From positions 1-25,933 of the forward strand of contig DATLDQ010000173.1 in NCBI GenBank assembly GCA_035525785.1: DNA of 25,933 nt, read 5' to 3'. Made by a program: the position numbers and the translations under genes. Positions 18,189-25,034 of the stretch are shown piece after piece; position 1 is the stretch's first letter, and every line of letters begins with the position of its first letter. Below the pieces are notes generated by a model, which saw only the letters and a program-made list of their open reading frames with translations, had not been told where the DNA came from and ran no database searches. This DNA comes from CADEED01 sp035525785. GTDB taxonomy: Bacteria > Pseudomonadota > Gammaproteobacteria > Steroidobacterales > Steroidobacteraceae.

Positions 18189-19451
18189 GTGAAAGTCCTG
18201 GTCGTCGGTGCCACCGGCTTCATCGGCTCCCGCCTGGTGAGCGCGCTACAGGACGCCGGCTGCCAGGTGCGCTGCGCTTCTCGTCATGCGCCCGCGGAAT
18301 GCGCCGAGCATGTGGGCCTCGACTATGCGCGCTCTGCCCCGGCGGCCTTTCGTGCGGCCGTGGCCGGTTGCCAGGTCGTGATCAATGCGGTTGGCATCCT
18401 TCGCGAGGACGGCGCGCAGACCTTCGAGGCGCTGCACACGCGCGGACCGCGCGAGCTGTTCGCGGCCTGTGTCGCGGCGGGCGTGCCTCGCGTCATCCAG
18501 ATTTCCGCGCTCGGCGCGGAGGCCACGGCCCTCTCGCGCTACCACCGCAGCAAGCACGAGGCCGACCGCTATCTCATGGACCTGCCGCTCGACTGGGCCA
18601 TCGTGCAGCCCTCGCTCGTGTACGGCGCGGGCGGCACGAGTGCCACCCTCTTCGACATGCTGGCCTCGTTGCCGGTGACACCGTTACCCGGCGGTGGCCG
18701 GCAGCGCGTGCAGCCGGTGCACGTCGACGACGTCATCGCCACCATCATCCGTCTCGTCGAATCTCCAGCGGCATTGCGCTGTGTGTTGCCCGTGGTCGGC
18801 CCGGTGTCGCTCTCGCTGCGGGAGTTCCTGTCGGGGTTGCGTGCGGCCATGGGCGAGAAGCCTGCGCTCGCGCTGCCGATCCCGAGCGGACTCATGGCGA
18901 TGGCTGCCCGCATCGGGGACCATCTGCCCGGCGCGCTGCTCGACTCCGAAACCCTCGGCATGCTCGAACGCGGCAACACCGGCGACGCCGCGCCCCAACG
19001 TGCCTGGCTGGGCCGGGACCCCAAGCCCGTGAGCCGGTTCATTGCCGCCAGCGACATCGCGGAACATCGTCGCGCCGCCGCGCTCGGCTGGCTGTTGCCG
19101 ATGCTGCGCGTGAGCGTGGCGGCGATGTGGTTCATCGCGGCCATCGTGTCCATGGGACCGTACCCGGTGCAGGACAGCCTGGCGCTGCTGCGAAGTATCG
19201 GTGCCCCCGCCGGCACCGCCCCGCTGTTGCTCGCCGGGGCGGTAGCGCTCGATTTCCTGCTCGGCGTGCTCACCCTGTGGCCACGCCGCTCGCGCTGGCT
19301 GTGGACGACACAGATCGCACTGGTGCTCGCCTACACCGCGATCATCAGCATCAAGCTACCCTGGTTGTGGCTCGAACCCTTCGGGCCGGTGGCCAAGAAC
19401 CTGCCCATCCTCGCGCTGTTGCTGCTGCTGAAATATCTGGATCGCAAGTGA
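18189..19451 (+). CDS. NAD(P)-binding SDR (NDUFA9-like epimerase) fused to a DoxX-like membrane domain
   Basis: The protein has 420 residues in two parts. Residues 1-290 form an extended/atypical SDR Rossmann domain with GATGFIG at 7-13 and a Y118-x3-K122 pair (RYHRSKHEAD) at the expected catalytic position. A QPSLVYGAGG loop and a P-V-H-V-D-D-V segment, typical of NmrA/epimerase-like proteins, follow. Residues of about 310-415 hold four hydrophobic segments of the DoxX-like type. I chose the GTG at 18189 because it gives MKVLVVGATG and has GGCGAG upstream. GTG at 18180 and TTG at 18183 are alternatives. The stop overlaps the next start as GTGA. Substrate is unknown; a membrane-linked redox role, perhaps with quinone, is inferred. 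Confidence 0.88.
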   Translation: MKVLVVGATGFIGSRLVSALQDAGCQVRCASRHAPAECAEHVGLDYARSAPAAFRAAVAGCQVVINAVGILREDGAQTFEALHTRGPRELFAACVAAGVPRVIQISALGAEATALSRYHRSKHEADRYLMDLPLDWAIVQPSLVYGAGGTSATLFDMLASLPVTPLPGGGRQRVQPVHVDDVIATIIRLVESPAALRCVLPVVGPVSLSLREFLSGLRAAMGEKPALALPIPSGLMAMAARIGDHLPGALLDSETLGMLERGNTGDAAPQRAWLGRDPKPVSRFIAASDIAEHRRAAALGWLLPMLRVSVAAMWFIAAIVSMGPYPVQDSLALLRSIGAPAGTAPLLLAGAVALDFLLGVLTLWPRRSRWLWTTQIALVLAYTAIISIKLPWLWLEPFGPVAKNLPILALLLLLKYLDRK

Positions 19452-19912
19452 CCTATCTCGTCGTCAAGTGGCTTCACATCCTGTCTTCCACGTTGTTGTT
19501 CGGCACGGGGCTCGGTTCGGCGTGGTACATGTTCTTCGCGAGCCGCACGCGCGATCCGCGCGTGATCGCGCCGGTGACGAAGTACGTGGTGATCGCGGAC
19601 TGGGTGTTCACCACGCCCACCATCGTCATCCAGCCGCTCACGGGGTTCTATCTGGTGCACCTCGCCGGGTTTCCGCTCACCAGCCGCTGGATACTCTGGA
19701 CGGTGGGGCTCTATCTTCTGGCCGGCGCCGCCTGGCTGCCGGTGGTGTGGATGCAGATCCGCATGCGCGATCTTGCGATCACGTCCGCCGAGGCGTCCGT
19801 CCCGCTGCCACCCGTCTACTGGAAATACCTGCGCGCCTGGGTCGCGCTCGGCATCGTCGCCTTCCTCGCGCTGGTGGTGGTTTTCTATCTGATGGTGGTG
19901 AAGCCGCAGTGA
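19448..19912 (+). CDS. DUF2269 integral membrane protein
   Basis: The protein has 154 residues and four membrane spans. The N-terminus (YLVVKWLHILSSTLLFGTGLG) with H10 in the first span is characteristic of DUF2269 proteins. It is reminiscent of the first helix of HemJ- and CopD-like proteins, where the matching His can bind haem. IQPLTGFYLVHLAG in the second span also fits the family. The GTG start at 19448 overlaps the upstream TGA, and its own TGA overlaps the next GTG start, so three genes are coupled. Function is unknown; haem or quinone association is a hypothesis. Confidence 0.87.
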   Translation: MTYLVVKWLHILSSTLLFGTGLGSAWYMFFASRTRDPRVIAPVTKYVVIADWVFTTPTIVIQPLTGFYLVHLAGFPLTSRWILWTVGLYLLAGAAWLPVVWMQIRMRDLAITSAEASVPLPPVYWKYLRAWVALGIVAFLALVVVFYLMVVKPQ

Positions 19913-20460
19913 CCAGCGAAATCGTCTGGCGGGTGCTGGCATTCGGGGCGCTGCCCGCGTGGCTTCTGGCGGGCGCGGCCGACTGGCTTTGTCACCGCCG
20001 CACCGAGATCGAACGCACGTCGGGCGCCACCGAATCCGTGTGGCACATGGTGCTGCACGCGGAGATCGCGGTGCCGCTGCTGCTCGGCCTGTGGCTCGAG
20101 ATCAACGCGGGCTTGCTGCTGTTCATGGCTGCCTGCGTGCTCGCCCACATGCTCACGTCGTTGAGCGATTCGCGCTACGCGCAACCGCTACGCTACATCA
20201 GCCCCATCGAGCAGATGGTGCACAGCTGGCTGGAGATGCTGCCGTTGTTCGCGTTGGTCCTCATCACACTGCTGCATGCCGACGCGTTCACCGACCCACA
20301 CTGGCTACCGGCGTGGCGAGCGGAGCCGCTGCCCAAGGCGTGGCGCATCGCGGTGCCGGTCGGACTCGGGTGCGGTTTCGCGATGATCTTCGAAGAGTAC
20401 CTGCGCGGCCTCTGGCATCTCAGGGCGCGGCGGGCCCTTTCGGCGGAGCCGCACCTGTGA
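19909..20460 (+). CDS. Membrane protein with repeated D/E-x3-H motifs, function unknown
   Basis: The predicted protein has 183 residues and about four to five hydrophobic segments. Polar residues that could bind metal recur at helix ends: D25-x3-H29 (DWLCH), E33, E42-x3-H46 (ESVWH), H50, E52, E64, H80, D87, E101-x3-H105 (EQMVH), E109 and H123. Charged residues in such spacing inside membrane helices are rarely tolerated unless functional, so a membrane metal or haem centre is plausible. I cannot name the family. The GTG start at 19909 overlaps the DUF2269 stop (GTGA). The 3' end overlaps the convergent DUF4142 gene by 41 bases. The C-terminus is Arg-rich. Confidence 0.82.
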   Translation: MTSEIVWRVLAFGALPAWLLAGAADWLCHRRTEIERTSGATESVWHMVLHAEIAVPLLLGLWLEINAGLLLFMAACVLAHMLTSLSDSRYAQPLRYISPIEQMVHSWLEMLPLFALVLITLLHADAFTDPHWLPAWRAEPLPKAWRIAVPVGLGCGFAMIFEEYLRGLWHLRARRALSAEPHL

Positions 20461-21055
20461 GCTCCGAGTGCAGCTCCTTCGCGCGTTCGAGATGCTCCAT
20501 GACCTTGGGCAGAGTATCCGCCGCGAACTGACGCACACCGACATGCTGGCCTGAACCGATCTCGTAGATGAGCAGTTGCACGGCTTTCTGGTGATCCTTG
20601 ACCTGCGACTCGACGTAGCGCAGGTCGAAGTCCTTGCCATTGAGCGACTGCAGGTCCTGGCGCACGGCCGCATGTTCCGCATCGAGGTCTTTCGGCAGCT
20701 CGACCTTCGCGCCGCGCGCGAGCGAGGCCAGCTTCGAGTTCGCCTCGCCGTGGTCTTTCACCATGTGCTGGCCGAACTGGTCGATGCCTGCAACCTGGCT
20801 GCGATCGGCCGCGAGCTTGCCGAGCTCCACTTCCGCGCGGCCGCCGATGGCCAGCTGTTTGAGGAAGATCACGTCGCTGGTGTTGGCCACGTCGGGCGCG
20901 GGCTTGCCCTCCATGAGCCCGGGGGTGTCCGGATTGGCAAACGTCGGATTCGCCGATGCACCATCGGCCTTCGCGGGATCGGGATTCGCCGCCAACGCGG
21001 CCGTGGAAATCAGCGCGCAGATTGCGGCGGCCAGGAGACTGTTGCGATCGATCAT
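20420..21055 (-). CDS. Exported DUF4142 (ferritin-like fold) protein
   Basis: The protein has 211 residues with a Sec signal peptide (about 1-22, ending TAALA). The mature domain (about 65-195) fits DUF4142: FLKQLAIGGRAEVELGKLAADRS, GQHMVKDHGEANSKL and YVESQVKDHQKAVQLL are recognisable helices of this predicted four-helix periplasmic bundle. A Pro/Ala tail follows. The ATG at 21055 has GAGG about nine bases upstream, and the upstream GTG at 21067 is less well placed. It begins 22 bases after the stop of the di-haem protein and is probably co-transcribed with it. Role unknown; stress-linked periplasmic function is a common guess for the family. Confidence 0.88.
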   Translation of the reverse strand: MIDRNSLLAAAICALISTAALAANPDPAKADGASANPTFANPDTPGLMEGKPAPDVANTSDVIFLKQLAIGGRAEVELGKLAADRSQVAGIDQFGQHMVKDHGEANSKLASLARGAKVELPKDLDAEHAAVRQDLQSLNGKDFDLRYVESQVKDHQKAVQLLIYEIGSGQHVGVRQFAADTLPKVMEHLERAKELHSELTGAAPPKGPAAP

Positions 21056-21077
21056 CACGCACCTCACGGGGCAATTG

Positions 21078-22463
21078 CTAAAGAGCCAGCATGTACGCCA
21101 CGAGCGACTGCTTCTCGTCCGAAGTCAGCTTGAGCCCGAGCACGAGGTTGAAGAACTCGACGGTGTCGTCGAGCGTCAGGAGACGTCCGTCATGCAGGTA
21201 TGGCGGCGAGTCCTTGATACCGCGCAGCGTAAAGGTCTTGATGGGCCCGTCGGGCAGCACGACCTGGTCGCTCACCACGGTTCCGATCTTGTGGAAGCGC
21301 TCGGTCATCAGGTCGTGCATCTGGTGATCGAGGAAGTCGTGCTGCGGCATGTGGCAGCCCGAGCACTTGCCCTTGCCGACGAACACCTTCTCGCCGGCCA
21401 GCTCCTGTGGCGACGCCTTGGCCGGGTCGAGCGTGCCATCTGGCCTGAGCTTGGGTGCCGGAGGAAAAGCGATCATGTTCTGCATCTGCGCCATCATCGC
21501 CACCTGGTTGGGGCGATCGGGCAGGAAGGTGCCCTTGCGCGTGGCGCTCACGTGATCGCCGTTGAAGTACGCCGTGCGCTGCTCGAACTCGGAGAAGTCC
21601 TCGATGGATCGCAGCGAGCGCTTCGAGCCGTGTATCTGCTGGTTGAACATGCCACGCAGCGACGTGGAATCGAGCCGGAAACGCGCGGCCTGCGGGCGGA
21701 TGTCGGGCGTGAGGTGGAATGCGGCGTTGGTGTGGAAGTTCTGATGGCAGTCGAGGCAGGCCACGCCGTCACTCTGTTCCAGCACCTTGCGGTCCTCGGT
21801 CTGGTTGAACTCCTCCTGCGGTTGCGGCGTGAGCAACAGGCGCAGGCCTTCCATCTGCACGGGCGTGATGATGCCGACGAACAGCGCATAGAAATTCCGG
21901 ATGGTGACGAGTTTGCCCTGCGACACGTCGCCAAGATCCGGACGGCTCTGCAGGAAGATGGGCGCCGGGAACTCCGGCGTGAACAGCGGCGGCAGATCGA
22001 AATCCACGTCGAAGCGACGCAGGTCGCGCTTCTCCGTGCTCATGATCTCGTCGATCTCTTCCTGTGGGAATACCTGGCCACCCGCGGACTGCTTCACGTG
22101 CGGTAACCGCAGGAAACCCGCGGGGAACAGGTTCTTCTGCTTGATCTCGTCCGGCGTCATGTCAGCCAGCTGGTCCCAGGTGACGCCCGAGGGCAGTTTC
22201 ACGCGCACGCCGCCCTGCACGTTCTTGCGCCCGCCCGACATCTTGACGCCGGGCACCGGGCGGTCGGACAGGTCGTAGCGCTGCGCCAGCAAGGTCTTCT
22301 GACGCTGCAACACCTGCGGCTTCGCGCCCTGGTCCGACTTGATGACCGCGTCGAGTGGCGCCGTCGGCAGCGGCCGGTACGTCGCGTCGGGCGGCAATGG
22401 ATCGGATGAGGCCGCGCTCGCGACGAGCAACGCCGGCACGAGCATCCAGAACATTCTTTTCAT
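21078..22463 (-). CDS. Periplasmic di-haem cytochrome c, cytochrome c peroxidase/MauG-like
   Basis: The protein has 461 residues with a signal peptide (about 1-20). Two haem c sites are present: C236-LD-C239-H240 and C367-SG-C370-H371. A roughly 230-residue N-terminal region without haem contains the conserved stretches MSGGRKNVQGGVRVKLP, RFDVDFDLPP and MEGLRLLLTP. The C-terminal half (FTLRGIKDSPPYLHDGRLLTLDDTVEFF) is typical of bacterial di-haem peroxidases and MauG relatives. Classical enzymes of this family reduce H2O2 or oxidise a protein partner. Which applies here is open, and the long N-terminal domain places it in a distinct subfamily (sometimes annotated as cytochrome B6). The start at 22463 is set by the signal peptide, with a G-rich stretch just upstream. 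It is divergent from the PQQ dehydrogenase gene. Confidence 0.88.
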   Translation of the reverse strand: MKRMFWMLVPALLVASAASSDPLPPDATYRPLPTAPLDAVIKSDQGAKPQVLQRQKTLLAQRYDLSDRPVPGVKMSGGRKNVQGGVRVKLPSGVTWDQLADMTPDEIKQKNLFPAGFLRLPHVKQSAGGQVFPQEEIDEIMSTEKRDLRRFDVDFDLPPLFTPEFPAPIFLQSRPDLGDVSQGKLVTIRNFYALFVGIITPVQMEGLRLLLTPQPQEEFNQTEDRKVLEQSDGVACLDCHQNFHTNAAFHLTPDIRPQAARFRLDSTSLRGMFNQQIHGSKRSLRSIEDFSEFEQRTAYFNGDHVSATRKGTFLPDRPNQVAMMAQMQNMIAFPPAPKLRPDGTLDPAKASPQELAGEKVFVGKGKCSGCHMPQHDFLDHQMHDLMTERFHKIGTVVSDQVVLPDGPIKTFTLRGIKDSPPYLHDGRLLTLDDTVEFFNLVLGLKLTSDEKQSLVAYMLAL

Positions 22464-22549
22464 GTGGGGACCCCCTGCTGCAATTGGCGCCAGACTAACT
22501 ACCGTGGCCGATCCGGGGAAGGCGGTAGGCTGGCAAACCCGTGTCCGCG

Positions 22550-22563
22550 CGGCCGTACGGCCG
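22550..22563. promoter_or_regulatory. Perfect 14-base palindrome in a divergent intergenic region
   Basis: CGGCCGTACGGCCG lies in the 257-base gap between the di-haem cytochrome gene (minus) and the PQQ dehydrogenase gene (plus). It could be an operator shared by both. GC-rich DNA generates such palindromes readily, so this is weak. The remainder of the gap shows no coding content and no clear sigma-70 hexamers. Confidence 0.25.
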
Positions 22564-22720
22564 GGCTCACGGTGTCGCACGCGAAATTGCCGCGGCGCGC
22601 GCGTCGGTCAAACGACGACGCGACACCGGCGCACTCTCGCCGCTCGGCCGTAATGCCTCCTACAGCGCAGTCACCGGCGCGCGAAGCACAGTAGCGCCCC
22701 GCTCCACGCCCACGACCGCC

Positions 22721-24505
22721 ATGCGACACCTCTTGTACGTCCTGCTCGCGCTGTGTGCATCCGAGGCCGCACTGGCGGCGACGCCAGTGGCGCCGCGCGC
22801 CGCTTCGCCGGATGAGGATGGCGACTGGCGAATGCCCGCGCGCGATTACGCGAACACACGTTACAGCGGGTTGACGCAGATCAACCGCGACAACGTGAAG
22901 AGCCTGCAGCCGACGTACAGCTTTTCCACGGAGACCAACAAGGGCCAGGAATCCCCGGTGCTCGCGGTGAAGGGCACGCTGTACTTCACCACCTCGTATC
23001 CGAACTACCTGTTCGCCATCGACCTCACCAAGCCCGGCGGCGCGGTGAAGTGGAAGTTCGACCCCAAGCCCGATGCGTCAGCCCAGGGCGAGGCCTGCTG
23101 CCAGCCGGTGAATCGCGGGCCGGTCTACGACAAGGGCACGCTCTACTACAACACCGTCGACGCGCACACCTTCGCCATCGACGCCGAGACGGGCGCGGTG
23201 AAGTGGAAGACCAAGGTCGGCGACTTCACGCGGGGCGAGACCTTCACCATGGCGCCCATCGTCGTCAACGGCAAAGTGCTGGTCGGCAATTCCGGTGCCG
23301 AGTTCGGCGCGCGTGGCTGGCTGGTGGCTCTCGACGCGAACGATGGCAAGGAGCTGTGGCGCGCGTTCCAGACGGGCCCCGACAAGGACGTGCTCATCGG
23401 TCCAGACTTCAAGCCCTTCTATCCACAGTACAAGGGCACCGACCTCGGCGTGAAGGAATGGCCGCCCGATCATTGGAAGATCGGCGGCGGCACGGTATGG
23501 GGGTGGATCTCCTACGATCCCGAACAGAATCTCATCTACCACGGCACCTCGAACCCGAGCCCGTGGAATCACGTCGTGCGCCCCGGCGAAAATTTCTGGA
23601 CCGAGGGGATCTTCGCGCGCAATCCAGACACCGGCCAGGCGCGTTGGTTCTACCAGTACTCGCCGCACGGCCTCTGGGATCACTCCGCGGTCAACGAGAG
23701 CATCCTGCTCGACGTCGAGTGGCAGGGTCGCCCGCGCAAGGTGCTCGTGCATCCCGAACGCAACGGCTACATGTACGTCATCGACCGCACCACGGGCGAA
23801 GTGCTTTCGGCCGACGGCTACGTGCACATCACGGCGCACCGCGGCGTGGATCTCAAGACCGGCCGCCTGATCAGCAACCCCGACAAGACCCCCGCCGAAA
23901 ACAAGGTGATCCGGGACGTGTGTCCCAACTCGCCCGGCGCCAAGGACTGGAACCCGTCCGCCTTCAGCAAGCAGACCGGCTGGCTGTACGTGCCGCACAG
24001 CAATCTGTGCATGGATTGGGAAGCCATTCCGGTCTCGTATATCAAGGGCACGCCTTACATCGGCGCGAAGCCCCGGTTCTTCCCCGGCCCTGGTGGCAAT
24101 GCCGGCGAGTTCATGGCGTGGGATCCGATCGCGCGCAAGAAAATGTGGACCATCCCCGAACGCTGGCCGTTGTGGAGCGGTGCGCTGGCTACCGCATCCG
24201 GCCTCGTGTTCTACGGAAACCTCGAGGGCTGGTTCAAGGCGGTGGATGCGCAGACCGGCCAGGTGCTCTGGCAGTTCAAGACCACGTCCGGGATCGTCGG
24301 ACAGCCGACCACTTTCACCGGACCTGATGGCAAGCAGTACGTCGCCATCCTCTCGGGCATCGGCGGCTGGCCCGGTGGCATGGTCTCCGGGAAGCTGGAT
24401 CCCCGTGACCCCACGGCCGCGAAAGGCTTCGGAAACATGACTCAAGAACTCGTGAAGACCGCCAGTATCGGCGGCACCATGTATGTCTTCGGCCTGCCGA
24501 AATAG
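22721..24505 (+). CDS. PQQ-dependent alcohol dehydrogenase (methanol/ethanol family)
   Basis: The protein has 594 residues with a Sec signal peptide (about 1-19). It is a periplasmic quinoprotein of the eight-bladed propeller type; the tryptophan-docking pattern (A-x-D-x-x-T-G-x-x-x-W) recurs throughout. A vicinal disulfide pair C126-C127 lies over the cofactor in this family. Metal and PQQ ligands E194 (GAEFGARG), N278 (GTSNPSPWN) and the catalytic base D320 (in LWDHSAVN) are retained. The residue two after D320 is Ser rather than the Asp that marks lanthanide enzymes. The ATG at 22721 gives the signal peptide. The frame is open upstream to 22541 without such a feature. The 3' end overlaps the cytochrome c gene by 23 bases. 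The substrate (short alcohol or aldehyde) cannot be told. Confidence 0.93.
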   Translation: MRHLLYVLLALCASEAALAATPVAPRAASPDEDGDWRMPARDYANTRYSGLTQINRDNVKSLQPTYSFSTETNKGQESPVLAVKGTLYFTTSYPNYLFAIDLTKPGGAVKWKFDPKPDASAQGEACCQPVNRGPVYDKGTLYYNTVDAHTFAIDAETGAVKWKTKVGDFTRGETFTMAPIVVNGKVLVGNSGAEFGARGWLVALDANDGKELWRAFQTGPDKDVLIGPDFKPFYPQYKGTDLGVKEWPPDHWKIGGGTVWGWISYDPEQNLIYHGTSNPSPWNHVVRPGENFWTEGIFARNPDTGQARWFYQYSPHGLWDHSAVNESILLDVEWQGRPRKVLVHPERNGYMYVIDRTTGEVLSADGYVHITAHRGVDLKTGRLISNPDKTPAENKVIRDVCPNSPGAKDWNPSAFSKQTGWLYVPHSNLCMDWEAIPVSYIKGTPYIGAKPRFFPGPGGNAGEFMAWDPIARKKMWTIPERWPLWSGALATASGLVFYGNLEGWFKAVDAQTGQVLWQFKTTSGIVGQPTTFTGPDGKQYVAILSGIGGWPGGMVSGKLDPRDPTAAKGFGNMTQELVKTASIGGTMYVFGLPK

Positions 24506-25025
24506 TTTGGCGCTGTGCGTTCTGCTGGCGCTCGCGGCCTGCCAGCGCGAGCAGCGCGACCTGCAGAAGCCCGCGGAGCAGTCCGCGCCGCCGGCGCAAA
24601 CCGCCGTCAACACATTGGTGGGTGGGCAGACGGATCTTGCGATGCGCGCGCGTCAGCAGAAAGACTTCGGCGAGAATGCCTATCAGATCTCCCAGGGCCT
24701 GACACTCTATGGCGCCTTCAATTGCTACGGCTGCCATGCGTGGGGCGGCGGCGACATCGGTCCGCCGCTCATGGATGAGCAGTGGATCTACGGCGGCGAG
24801 ATCGACCAGATCTATCAATCCATCGCCCAAGGTCGCGCGAACGGCATGCCGGCCTTCGCCGGCAAGATCTCCCCCGATCAGATCTGGCAGATCTCGGCCT
24901 TCGTGCGCTCGATGCAGGGTGCGGCGGACAAGGCCGCGAGCCCCGGCCGTGACGATCACCTGCGCACGCCGAATGCGCAGGAAGCACATTCAGCACCGCC
25001 GCGGGCCGGCGAGCGCGAGGACTAG
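24483..25025 (+). CDS. Lipoprotein c-type cytochrome, electron acceptor of the PQQ dehydrogenase
   Basis: The protein has 180 residues with a lipoprotein signal peptide: LALAAC with the modified Cys at 20. A Pro/Gln-rich linker leads to one class I cytochrome c domain with C81-YG-C84-H85 and probable axial M122 (NGMPAF). A charged, Pro-rich tail of about 30 residues follows. The gene begins inside the last codons of the PQQ dehydrogenase in another frame, so production is coupled. Quinoprotein dehydrogenases usually hand electrons to a cytochrome encoded next door. Here the acceptor seems membrane-anchored, and electrons could go on to the caa3 oxidase or the di-haem cytochrome (inference). 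Confidence 0.92.
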   Translation: MSSACRNSLALCVLLALAACQREQRDLQKPAEQSAPPAQTAVNTLVGGQTDLAMRARQQKDFGENAYQISQGLTLYGAFNCYGCHAWGGGDIGPPLMDEQWIYGGEIDQIYQSIAQGRANGMPAFAGKISPDQIWQISAFVRSMQGAADKAASPGRDDHLRTPNAQEAHSAPPRAGERED

Positions 25026-25034
25026 CGCGGCTCG

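Noticed and set aside
22721..24505. Assignment of the PQQ dehydrogenase as a lanthanide-dependent XoxF
   Set aside because: The extra Asp two residues after the catalytic Asp, which marks lanthanide enzymes, is Ser here.
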